From NCBI RefSeq assembly GCF_009389715.1, contig NC_052409.1, positions 2,830,001 to 2,894,000 on the forward strand: DNA of 64,000 nucleotides. The letters run 5' to 3'. The notes under the pieces are model-generated. The model ran no database searches and had not been told where the DNA came from. It saw nothing but the letters and a program-made list of their open reading frames with translations. The stretch is from Phoenix dactylifera. Its lineage: Eukaryota; Streptophyta; Magnoliopsida; Arecales; Arecaceae. Each line of letters begins with the position of its first letter. Positions within the stretch are counted from its first letter, which is position 1. A program made the position numbers and the translations under genes. This document shows, in pieces, positions 15,201 to 26,021 of this stretch.

Positions 15201-18200
15201 AAGTTGGCAGCTTCACCCCATATAAGAAGGTAGAGACCCATATATAGTAGCTTGCGCTGTTGCACTTCCTGTTGGATGGTTGGCAACCTAAAATTTCAAT
15301 AGATTTACAAATGTCTGTCAAAAGGAGAAATTCAAATGATAGCAAACGTAATTTCAACACGAAAGAGACTAGAGTTAAAATTTTGGCTGAAAAATCAGAA
15401 TGAAATGAAGATAATGCATCCTTGTAAACACCTGTACAGCAACACTTACCATAGACTACTCTTGCGATTCAAGTATTTGCACCATTTCTTATAGTTCTTA
15501 AAAAGTTTCTTCATCACGTCGTTTAGTGCACGTTCATCCAACTGAACAAGAAACATTGCAATTATTTATATGAACCAGCAAAAGCAAAATGGTAGAGCTC
15601 CAGAATTCAATTTATAGTAACAGGCATAGCAGAAGCAAACCTACCTTTGGTTGTTGGTCGGGCCTTGGAAATTGACGGATGTGGACATTTGCAAGTAACA
15701 AAATCAAGTGTTCCCTTTGATTTGAAACATTATCCTTCTGCACAAATTAGCGAATGCAACACAAGATAACATATGTAAAGGGAAAAGCGAGAAATTCAAC
15801 AAGTTTCAATGACCAACAAATTCCATAAAGCTACTTCAGAAAGAACAGCATTATATCTGGAAAAAAAAACCTCTTTGCTAGAATTTTTCACCTGAAAACC
15901 AAACATAGCCTGAAGCCAGTCAAGTAGGTCTTCATCAGGCTTTTTCTCATGGTCCTTGGGCCATGGGAGGCCCCGGGTATTGCGTAGAGCATAAACAGCA
16001 GCTTGAATCTGCAGAATGAAATCAGCTTCTTTAGAACGGTTTAGCCAAGAGATACATATCTCACAAACGAAAAGGGTAAGGATGGAAACCTCAGGATACC
16101 GCATGATGGCCTGGTTTGCACTATCAGGATCAAGAGGGAGAATATTGTAAGGGACATAAATCTTTGTCTTTTCCTCAACTTTATTGTGAGTCTCCAAGAT
16201 CTGTGTAAAAAACAATAATTACATAACAAGTGCAGAAAAACTGATTTTTAAAAAATAAAAACAATGAAACCAGTTCTAGTAAGGAAGATGAACTAAGAGG
16301 AATAGCCAAGAACAAACAATTAAAATAAGTTCTATTTACCTCCTGATCAACATCAAGAGATTGTGTCAGATTGACAGCTTTTAAAACCTCAAATAAGACA
16401 GCAGCAGTTTGATATGCTTTGGTAAGTTGAGCACTGAATAAAAGAGGTCAATATGTCAGAGCAGTGGCATCATTGTGTAGTAACCCAACTCCTCACATTA
16501 GCCCAATAAACATCTTCAAGAAGTTACTCACCGATCAGCTTTATCAGCAGCATTTTGAAGTGCTTGGATATACTTCTTGTAATAATGCTGATAAAAGCTC
16601 TGCATTTCACGAGCATCACTCTGTTTGACTCTTCCCTTTAAAGTTGGATCATTTTCCTGTAAAAATGAAATTATGATGTATCAAAAGACAACACATACAA
16701 CCACATATTAGTGATTGCATTTAGTTTCAATATTTTCAATGAGTCATAATAAAAACACCACATGTAAAGAAAAAAGGACATAATTTAGAGAACAGTATCC
16801 ACAATAAGAAAAATTAGAAAATAGCCATCCAATCTAACATATGACACGTACAATACAGTAAAATTAGAAAATGCAGAAAGCAATACAACATAAATCACAC
16901 AAAGTAATAGCATCAAGCACCAATCAAATTAAACAACATATTGCATAATCAGGATTCGCCTACAGACTGAGACCGAACGTACCATACTATACATGTAAGG
17001 TACATGTACAATGCCGAGGTTCGGTGTGACATAGGGGCCGAACCAACCTATACCGGGCAGAATCAGCTGGTTTTGTGTTGTATTGACTTGTACCATCTGT
17101 TTTCGGGCAGTACCATGGTTCGGTGAGGGAAAAGGTCTCACAACCCTATGTCAGTATGGGAGCTGCACCGTAGCGTATCGGTAAGGAACCGGTATGGCAC
17201 TTGGTACTAGTGTAGCAAACCTTGGTACACGGACTAGTTTCTTGGAGAAGAATGTCATTCCCTTTATTGGAATAATTGGCAATAAAGAATAGCATCCTCC
17301 AATGATGAACATGATATTAGCAGATGCATGCTTATCGCATTGACTTTTTTGTAATTTCTACTCTTTAATCTATTTCATCAGAATTATAGATTTGCTCAGT
17401 AAAGGAATACTTACACATATTAGGTCAATATTATGATTAGTCTGCAGATGGAGTTTATATTCTATATATAGGTTGTTCTCCATGCATTAAGAAAGTCTCC
17501 TCAAGCACACATAAATTAACCACTCGGGTGAATCTTCTTGCTTTTTTGGGTAATATTAGTCCTTTTAATTGCTCCTATTGTACTAGTTTTAGGACAATAG
17601 TTCATCTTCCTTCCTGTATGGATCTACACTCCTCCACCCTTCTAAAAGCCGATTGAATCTTCTTAAGGTTAACTGGATTAAGTTGACATTCTTGTTGTAG
17701 AAACCAATTCACAATCTGAGATCTCATTTCTCATTGTTTGCCACCGTGCCATTGGTTCTTGGCCTCCTTAATATAAATAACCTTTTGTATAGACCTGTCG
17801 ATTGGGTTTTCAGTGGCCTTGCAAACTCTATTGGTCCATCTTCAAGTCCAGGGCTTTAACAAGCAATACATGGATTGACGGTTGACCTTTTAGAAGTTAG
17901 GCCCATTTGTTAAATATAGCTTGTTATCTTGCCTTAGCCATTTTACTATTAGATTTTCTATGGACCACAATCATAATTTATGCCTACTTTATTTTGCCCT
18001 TTGTCTTCTTTGGGCTATACATGCATAGGCTTCTTCTATCAATATTGCAAAGCAAGGTTCACCGGGCAGGCATCAGTGGTCGTACTGGCCGACGACCGGT
18101 TTGGTATAGTACAAGCTAGTACCATAGCGATCCGATGCGTACCAAACTAGAGAGAGGGAGAGAGAAAGAGAAAGACAGAGGGCAGGGGAGAGGAAGGAGA

Positions 18201-21200
18201 CGGAGAAGAGGTGAGAGAGAGGGGCCCACAAAGAAGGGGAGAGGGAGGAGAGGGAGGAAGAGAGAGAAGGAGGGATGGAGAGAAGAGGTAGAAAGGGGTT
18301 GAAGTCGAAGATCACTGCCGGAGAGGGGGGAGAAGGAGAAGGAGAAAGAGAGAGAGAGGTGGGGCTTACCTCATCAGCAGCGACAACTGGGATCCCTGAA
18401 TAGCTTGCTCAAATCAAATGAGAGAGAGCACTTCAAGTGACATAAGACATGTTCGAAAGAACACATCGAGGGGAGATTATAGGCCAAACTGACCTGCGTT
18501 GCCGAACCACCCAATTCAAGCCGATTCAGCCATCCTTGTTGCAGAGTATCAATACAATATGCTTCAGTAAGGTTTGACACATAAATTTCACTAGTATGTT
18601 TATGTTGAAACCTAGGTGAGCATCTCACATTATGTCAATTTACATAACCTACCAATAAGCGATAGATATGATGTCAACCCAGTAAGTAAACCTAGACTTC
18701 ATGATACAAGATGATTCTTGTTTGTTTCAGGTTGTTCCTACCACCAAAAACATTTCTTCCTTTAGTACAATGATTTTTTGGTAAAAGAACTAAATCACAA
18801 ATTACACATGAAATCAACTAAGATTACATATATTTAATGTAAGCAAGGAATTCTTAACAAATTTATCACCTATAGTCTCATACATTTAAAAGTAAGTAGG
18901 TTTAGCAAAGCTCAACAATGGATGCGCAAGCTTGTCCCCGCCATGAACAAGCAATTCAAGAATCCAAGCTTCGACTTTTGCAAATCAGGGGCTATTCATG
19001 TGAAAGCCTAGCCTAAAGAATCGAACAACTTGAACAATCCCTTTATCAATCTAAGCTCTAGTTGTTTATGAATGCATTAGTTCACTTGCAACCTGCAGGG
19101 AAGAAGGGCATCACTAGATGTCATAGTTTACCTCCAAAGTTTGAGATACCATCATACATCAGTCACAAGAGAGAGTTAGGATCTTTTTGACAGCAATGGG
19201 ATATCATAACGGCCATCTGAGCTGCACACAGCTTCAAATGACAAGCCAACAATGGGACCATGCAAATGATTGGAGAGTAAAGCATAGCATTGGAGAGGAG
19301 TGAGAAAGCACTGATAGGAAAAAACAAGAAAGCAGATATTGTTATTGCTATGTCTCATGGATGAGAAAGTAGAGTAGCTGAACAAATGAAGCCCCGATGA
19401 AAGGACAAAAGGAAAAAATTCTAGCTATCTATCCTCGAAATTTTGGATAAGATATGTGATCGCTGATAGAGCCCACAAAAATCCAGCATGAGTTTTTTTG
19501 GCACCATCACACATCAAGGACCACTACCCTATCATCGATGTGAGATCTATGCAAGATCGAGGATTAAGTGGATAATGATGAATATGGCTTCACTGCTGTC
19601 TATGAATCTATGTTTTTGTCAGGACTATACAGAACGTTTATATAATTTTTTTAAAGATAACGATAACAATTATAAAGTATCTAAAAAAATATGTCTACAT
19701 ATTTAAGCATGCCATTTAACATCCAATCAACATTTGGATCCATATCTCACAGCATTACTTATCCAGTCACAATTCAAATTTTCTTATTATTAAAAAAACA
19801 GAAGTAGAAGTTCCTGCAAAATCGAGAAAATTTAGAAATGTATCTTAGCTTGCTAGTTACATATCCTTCTATAGTAACTCATGTCTTTACATCCGATGCA
19901 TCGAAAAGTACAAACACCTGTTTATGGAAATGACAACCACTAGTTATCAGAAGCACGAATAAATTAAAAAAAAACTTCAAATATTCTATTTGGTCCCTAT
20001 GGGAGATCTCCACACTTAACTAAGCCATCTCAATAGTGCTGAAAAATAATTATTTGGAATCAGCACCTGAGCTTCAGTTATGCAGTTAAGCTGCTAGGCA
20101 TAGCACTGGATAGGTTATAAAGATCACCTATATTTCCAAACCCAATGCTGAATTGCCAATATGATAATTGAAAACATCTATGATGAGTCTTCAACATAGT
20201 GGAGATGCTCTAGCATCTGCTGCAGCGAGTAAAGACAAATCCATAGAACTTCTATTTAACAAGAAGGAATAATATCACAATCATTAAATCAAACGAATAT
20301 GTTCTTCTCCTTATCAAATTGCAACCTGCTCATGAGACACTATATTTGACAATTTAGTAAAGGTCATCACAATATAGCAATTCAATGCATCTTTAATTAA
20401 GATAAAGTAAAATACAACTTTAGTGGGAATTTGGTTCATTATGCCTCAGCCTGAATATTACAAAGATTAAAGATTCAAATGAACATAAAACTCTTTAAAC
20501 AAGAATAAATCTCTTTAAAAACCTTCAATGTCCATAAAAACAGGCACACATCGATACTGTTAACAACAACGAATTATTCTCATACCAAAATGATTATGAT
20601 GATTACTAGACTTAAAAATTGATTTTTTTTAAAAGAACATGCTAACGAAATATAACTTAATGTCAGGATGAGGAAAAAGAAAAACATTTATTTGCATGCA
20701 ATATTTTTATCCATAACTAAGAAAAGAGTGCTGACCGCATGGAACATATACTAACAAGCATAGTATAACAACAAATGGATGTAAGACATACCCTTTCCAG
20801 CCTCTGCAAAAGTGCAGTTTTAAATTGACGAACACCACGCCCGCTCGAAGTTGGATCCAAGCGGTGAGCTTTTTCAAATGCATAGAAACGGCCTATCCCA
20901 TCATCAGAAATAACACATCTCATATTCAGCATAAACATAGCAAGGACTCCAACAAGAATGTTATAAAAAAGTGCCAGAAGAAAATGTTGAGACAATCAAC
21001 TTCAAAGATAGCACATATTGTAGAACTAAGCATGCATAGAGTAATTACAATAACCAACGTTCGGCGGCCGGTAAGGAACAAGAACATAATATCCCAAGTT
21101 GATGAGATTTTTGTTCCTTTTTTTTTCTTTTTTTTCCATCATGCGTGTATGTTTTGATAAGTTGGCAATTACTTGTCCAGACGGTGCAGATTTAAGATTT

Positions 21201-21878
21201 TAAAAGTCTAAGAAGAGTACGGAGGCTCACTTTAACAAAGTGAATTGTGTTACCAATCAAACTAGGAGTTATCTAGGCATACTAATTATAGTATAGCAGA
21301 TAAATGAAAGAATCCATCAAATATACTAAAAAGCATTGAATCACAAACCATAGTCAGTGCTGCAATGGTAAAAAAAAAAACTCAATCCTCAAAGACTATA
21401 ATCTTCGCATCAAATTCACCATGCATAACTTGAAACTCAAGACAGACAAAGATTGCCCACTCAATTGTTCAGAGACCCTCAATTCAAGACTAAGGCTACA
21501 ATAGTTCCCAGTTACCCATGGAACATCTCATAGACTATGCAAGTAAAACTACAATGTTATCTAACATGCAAACCGAACTGATCAAACCAGCACAAATCCA
21601 ACCGTGGCATGTACAAAGGGACAACGAGTAGCTTAATCAAGCATACGAACCAAGATCAAACGGCATAAGGAACCGCCGACGAGGAACTTACAGAGGTAAG
21701 CGACCCGAGGGTTGCTGGACTCGACCTCGTTGGCCACACGGAGGATGGGAGCGATCTCGACGAGGGACGATGGCACGACCTCACTGTCAAAGATCGACTC
21801 CCCGAGATTCCCCGCAGTCTGTGTCCGGAGAATCCGCTTCTGGACCGGCTGCTCCGGTCCCCTTCTGGAAGAAGACAT
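287..21878 (-). CDS. Callose synthase (CalS1/2/3 type), N-terminal 28 coding exons, gene continues past left edge
   Basis: Plasma-membrane 1,3-beta-glucan (callose) synthase, GT48 family, which makes callose at cell plates, plasmodesmata and wounds. ATG is at 21878-21876; the peptide begins [10 protein letters not shown] and contains [11 protein letters not shown] and [20 protein letters not shown], diagnostic of CalS1-3. Exons read (high to low): 21878-21692, 20892-20792, 16656-16532, 16433-16340, 16200-16090, 16008-15892, 15737-15645, 15541-15450, 15287-15161, 13536-13399, 13325-13249, 13159-13066, 10042-9920, 9794-9680, 9549-9215, 9112-9060, 8957-8897, 8213-8132, 8059-8010, 7918-7832, 2974-2837, 2707-2610, 2524-2440, 2361-2201, 2050-1927, 1832-1735, 851-713, 438-287. 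Phases join throughout with no stop, giving 3,257 nt (~1,085 residues). Exons 1-12 are the cytosolic N-terminal region; exons 13-20 carry the first membrane helices (for example around MLMMWWSQ and [12 protein letters not shown]); the last exon ([16 protein letters not shown]) opens the catalytic region. The remainder lies outside the window. Exact paralogue unresolved. Confidence 0.95.
6140..6620. mobile_element. GC-rich fold-back (long inverted-repeat) element in callose synthase intron
   Basis: Left arm (about 6146-6350) is purine-rich and carries AGAGCGAGCGGGGGAGG, GAGGCCGACGGAGGG and GTCGGACCCC. Right arm (about 6414-6615) read in reverse complement shows AGAGCGAGCAGGGGAGG, GAGACCGGCGGAGGG and CCGGACCCC in the same order. 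The arms face each other around an AT-rich centre near 6370. The arms are imperfect, no transposase frame is seen and no clear target duplication was found. Family unassigned. Confidence 0.6.
6735..6965. repeat. Degraded GGCCC-rich dispersed repeat
   Basis: Contains repeated GGCCC/GGCTC words and, on the minus strand, ends with TAAGGTTGTCAATGGGC, resembling the TAGGGCTGTCAATGGGC start common to short non-autonomous plant DNA elements. Boundaries are approximate and no target duplication is clear. Family assignment is from remembered consensus only. Confidence 0.35.
10043..13065 (-). other. 3.0-kb intron 12 of callose synthase
   Basis: Lies between the exon ending near NNEKNG and the exon starting [10 protein letters not shown]. 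It carries a candidate solo LTR at 11447-12003 and a short (GAT)n run near 12130-12155. The donor chosen, GTAGGC at 13065, is weak but is the only GT nearby that keeps phase 0 with the next exon. Confidence 0.7.
11447..12003 (-). mobile_element. Candidate solo LTR, probably Ty1-copia, in callose synthase intron
   Basis: The 557-bp segment starts TGTTAGGATC and ends AGAAACA, so it has TG...CA-type termini on either strand. Read on the minus strand it has a TATAAATA box (near 11585) followed by a leader-like stretch (TACAGAGATGAGGAAAACCC), the order expected of promoter then R-U5. No primer-binding site, gag-pol frame or exact 5-bp target duplication is seen (flanks CCTAG and GTAAG). Identification is tentative. 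Confidence 0.35.
16950..17230. repeat. GTACC/GGTTCGG-rich dispersed repeat in intron 2
   Basis: GC-richer than its surroundings, with repeated GAGGTTCGGTGTG, CATGGTTCGG, CGGTATGGCAC and CTTGGTACTAG words, similar in vocabulary to the other two repeat blocks in this gene's introns. Boundaries approximate, family unknown. Confidence 0.4.
18050..18370. repeat. Single-arm copy of the GC-rich fold-back family with long GA tract
   Basis: Starts with CCGACGACCGGTTTGG and GTACC words like the left end of the 6.1-kb element, then runs into about 230 bp of GA-rich sequence ending at GAGGTGGGGC. A matching opposite arm is not visible, so it looks like a partial copy or a relic. Confidence 0.4.
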
Positions 21879-21903
21879 TTCTCGCCGACCTTCTCGAGAA
21901 CAC

Positions 21904-22017
21904 CTGGTTTCGAACAAAAAGTATCAAGAAACGAAGAAATCGACGAGAAAACAACTACTGAAACCCGGATCGAAGGCATCTAAGTGGAGAACAAGCCCCG
22001 AAAAGGGGGGAGGTTAC
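21904..22017 (-). other. Possible 5'-UTR intron of callose synthase
   Basis: Upstream of the callose synthase ATG the minus strand shows a donor CAG/GTAACC at 22017 and a pyrimidine-rich stretch ending in an AG at 21904, giving a 114-bp leader intron. A nearer AG at 21958 would give a 60-bp intron, which is short for plants. The first ATG after the splice is the callose synthase start. Inference from splice-site shape only. Confidence 0.35.
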
Positions 22018-22938
22018 CTGGTTCTTGAGGGGCCTACGAAGTAAAGCTCGGCATGGAAGGAGTTAGAAAGAACCGGGAGACCAGAGCTCGGAGAAGAGAA
22101 GAGCGAAGGAGAGGAAACCCTAGGTTTGGCGCTGGGTTTGGAGAGGTAGCGAGAGAGCTACCAGTGGAAGCAAGAGCAGGAGAGCGATGGGAGAACAACT
22201 GGCGATGGGGCAGGAAACATAAAAAAAGGCAGCAGACTCATCAGTAAATAATAGCGGGCTCAGATGACCGAGGTCTGTTGCTTTAAACGTACGCGATTTT
22301 TCGGTATATTACAAAATTGCCCTTACTGACTGGACCTGGATGGGCAACGTAATAACAATTCTAAAAAAATAAAAAATAAAAACGAAATAAAAAAATATTA
22401 TACAGAAAGAAATAACCCACGGACACAAGGACGTTCAAAGGTGGATACAATAAATGATGATTGCGAGTTCCGTACAATAAATATTCATTATAAACTGAAA
22501 GGCCAAGAAAAAATTTCTTTCAATTAATTTGTTACAGAATTATATAATACAATGATGTAACAAAACAAATCACATTAAATAATATAAGATTCCAAATTTT
22601 GATGATTCATGTCCTCTCGCACTCACCAGATAACGAAAGCCCCTGACTTTTGAGCTCTACTTTATTATACTTTAAAATAAATCAGGAGCGATAAGAAAAA
22701 AAATCTTAAAAAGAACCGTAGTACTATCCTGTAATTTCAGTGGCATGCGAGGGCATTCTTGTCATGATATTTAACCCTGGGATTTGAATTTCGAAAGGTA
22801 AACGTTACGTTACAGCTCCCGTGCTCCTCAAGCATGCGAAGAGGCCGTTTCTACAACGGACGAAATTTAACGTTCCTACCGTTCACCCTTCCAAGATGCT
22901 AAAATTACGTCTCGCCCTCCGTGGTTGATGGGGATGGG

Positions 22939-23363
22939 GGTAACTTATTAATGGTTTTTTTTATAAATACTTTTTTAAAAATATTAGTTTGCATGGGCAC
23001 CAGCTTAAAATTTATATTTATTTGTATACCTTATAAAATATTATTTTTGCATAAATATTTTTAATATAATAATTTTTCTAATAAAAAAAATTAAAAAAAT
23101 ATTTTTTTCTTTCTATCATGATCGTCTTATAAATATTTTTTACATCTATCCATTAAAAATATTTTAGTTATTTTAATTTAAAATTATTAAATTATTTTTT
23201 ACAACAAAATGGTTAAAACTTGAGTATATATGTAAAAAATAAAAAAATAAAAAAATAAGTATTTCACAAGGATGTACATATAAATATTAATTTTGAAAGG
23301 ATATTTATATAAAATTTAGTATTTTAAAAGTTTTTTTAAGAAAATATTAATTTACTTTTACCG
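22939..23363. mobile_element. AT-rich MITE-like element with long terminal inverted repeats
   Basis: The left end (GGTAACTTATTAATGG, then T-run, ACTTTTTTAAAAATATTAG) resembles the reverse complement of the right end (GGTAAAAGTAAATTAATATT, then ACTTTTAAAATACTAAA) over about 50 bp. The 425-bp segment is far more AT-rich than the GC-rich sequence on either side. No coding capacity. Target duplication not resolved. Confidence 0.5.
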
Positions 23364-25577
23364 AGACCGTACCGGCGGGAGAATGGCCGTCGCCCATCAG
23401 GGGGCAGTTCGGGTATCTGGACGATGTAGGGGCCGTTTGGGGTTTGGCTTTTTAGGCGGCGTCCGGAAAGCTGCTTTAGCATCTCGTGCGGGCCCCACCC
23501 ATGACGATGATGCCATGATTATCCACGCGAGGACCAGCGCCTGCTGTCTCCGCTCTTCGCAAACAGATCGCGACCGTCCGTTCACCGTGGCTTGTGCGAG
23601 AGCTTGCAATGTTAGGTGGGTTGATGTCTGTGAGGAGAAGCGTCCAAAACTATCATGTGGTCGGCACGACTTGACCGTGCAGCTCGTCGATGGCATTGTC
23701 CAAAGAGGTCTTTAAAAAATGTCCTTGGTTGAACCTTGCATTATTTCATTTTAACTTATCCATGGCAAAGTGCAGGGTCTTCCTTTGACGTATTAAGACC
23801 ATGAACAGGATTTCCATAGAAATTAAATGGCACTGTAAAATATTCATAGCTCTGTGCAGTCCCATCCCTAAGCGGAGATGAAGAAGGTTGGGCCCTAGCC
23901 AACCCTGATTTGGGGGATTATCTTGAATGGTTTCTAAACAAGTGAAGAAGTTGCCAAAACACCATAAAGTCGCTAAAAATTTATGATTTGTATGGTGGAT
24001 AGATTGGAGTGTCGATCGGGCATGCACTTGTGCCATTTTTTGAATGCAATTTGGATTGTATTTGACGCATCCAATACACAAAGGGTCCTTGCAAGATCGA
24101 AATTGTTTTTTTTATTTATTTGTGAGTTGTTTTACTTTCTTTGCTCATTTGCTCCTTCCATCACATCGCAAGAGATAGTTCTCAACCACCATGATATGAG
24201 CTAAGCCAAATTGAGTACTTAACGAAGATAAAAGCATCCGGAAATATGCTAGCTTACTTTGTTTGTGAAATCTCTCGATGAAGATACTAGAGTTTAGGTT
24301 CAGCTCGTATCTTTACTACAATATAAGAAATTGAGGGTATTTGGCATATTGCTATGGAGTATTTTGCTACCCATTGCTTGTAGATCTCTTTGTATGAATT
24401 AAAAAATAAAGGAAAAAAAAAAGCATTCATAAGAGGCATGATGGATAGAAAAAATAGGATATTTGGGCATGTTTGGATCCAAAAATGTTTGCCATGTGGG
24501 GTTTTTCACATGATACGATTATAAAGGGGTGAATGGTGGACGGATATACTAATCAAAAATTTTGATGAATTAATTAACACAGGCTAGCATGATACTACTA
24601 GAAAATGCCTCTCAAATTTAGATGAAAAATGGTCATATAATTTGCCCCATACATGAATCCATGACTTAACAACCAATTTAGCGGTGTTCCTTGAATATTA
24701 GTGTTTCAAAAACGTTAGTATTTCCACTAGATTATTGAAACAAAATATAGCTTAAAGTTTACCTGGTCAAGTATGGATCAAAACAAATATCAACAGATCA
24801 AGATTTGAAGCTTATACCAAATTCACTCTTCGGTCAAAAAAAAAAAAAAACACAATGTTGGATCTATTAGGAACTAAGGCACATCCAAGAAAAGTTGAAA
24901 GTTCGATTTTTTGTGTCATACATGCCTGATTTATCTTATATTAGACAAACTTACAACCAAGTTTCAATCAAAAAGTTTTGACCACTAACCCATTTGACTA
25001 GAAATAAGAACCGAGCCTCATTTCGACCACTATCTTGTCTATCTTAGATTGAGTTAGTTCCAAACTCGAGCCAATTAAACTTAACCTACTTCATCTAAAA
25101 CTCTACTGAGATAAGCAGATTGATGACTCAATTAAGGTAACTTGGAGGTCAATACAAAACATAAGTAAATGATATATGAATACAAAAAGTATAGAAAACT
25201 TGGAAGTTAAAATGTAATATCAAATAAAAACAAATTATTCCACATGTAATATTTAGCAAATGATTATTGATAGTTGAAAAAAACTTATGGATTACGTACG
25301 TGTATCACACACACACGCGCGCATAGATGCAAAACAGGTTAGAAAAGATAATTTTAGACACTTAGTTGAGTTAGATTATGATCCACCTAACAACTTGGCG
25401 AGTTGCCAAGATCAATCAACAAGTTCTACATTAGATCATCAACTCAAAATAAAGTTGCAACAATCCAGATCATGTAATCTGCGAGTTGTATTACCGAGCC
25501 TTCAATCAACAAGGCTTCCACAATTTTGAATTGGACTGGCCATGGATGGACCCAGTGTTTGATCAACCAAACACCCA

Positions 25578-25583
25578 CACGTG
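25578..25583. promoter_or_regulatory. G-box-like CACGTG upstream of small coiled-coil gene
   Basis: A palindromic CACGTG in context CCACACGTGTCC lies about 440 bp upstream of the ATG at 26022. Such cores bind bZIP and bHLH factors in plants. A role here is only a possibility. Confidence 0.25.
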
Positions 25584-26021
25584 TCCACCCTGATGGCTCA
25601 TCCTCAATTCTGAGAACCGGACCCGTGCATCAGGTCCATGCTTGTAGATGAACCGGGTCTGGATGGAGCACATCAAAAACTTCGTTTATAGGTTCGACCA
25701 GATTGCCGGCGGCCCGTAACAACATAAACGTTTAGCGCGTTATACCGTAAGTTGGCCTATCAATCCGACGCTCTCAATGGATTCTTCTTCACGGCACAGT
25801 GAATCGGACGGTCCAGATTAGGATTTACATAAAATCGTTGTTCTCATCGGCGCAAGAACCGGGCGTTGGACGCCATAGGGAGCCGGCAGGAAAGAAACCC
25901 AGATCCGACGGCGTCCCGGATATTTACTTTTTCCCCTCTCCGAAGAGATCTCTCCTTTCACCAAAAAAAAAAAAAAGAGATCTCTCCAGGAGTATTCACG
26001 GGAGAAGAAAGGGAAGCCAGA

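Larger units (their letters stand above)
16657..20791 (-). other. 4.1-kb intron 2 of callose synthase, repeat-rich
   Basis: Separates the exon ending ALLQRLER from the exon beginning [11 protein letters not shown]. It contains two blocks related in style to the 6.1-6.6 kb fold-back element: 16950-17230 (many GGTTCGG and GTACC words) and 18050-18370 (GACGACCGG, GTACC words, then a long GA-rich run). No exon-like sequence was recognised within it. Confidence 0.75.
22018..26021. other. Intergenic region between divergent callose synthase and small coiled-coil gene
   Basis: About 4 kb holding the upstream regions of two divergently transcribed genes. It contains an AT-rich MITE-like palindrome (22939-23363) and a GC-rich patch (about 23365-23700) with no recognisable protein. 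Open frames here match nothing I know and lack coding character. Confidence 0.7.

Noticed and set aside
21879..21917. Upstream extension of the callose synthase frame
   Set aside because: It begins with TTG, not ATG; the first in-frame ATG is at 21878 and gives the conserved family N terminus.
23383..23715. 110-codon GC-rich open frame
   Set aside because: No domain, no homologue recognised, and no splice or promoter context; probably chance in a GC-rich patch.
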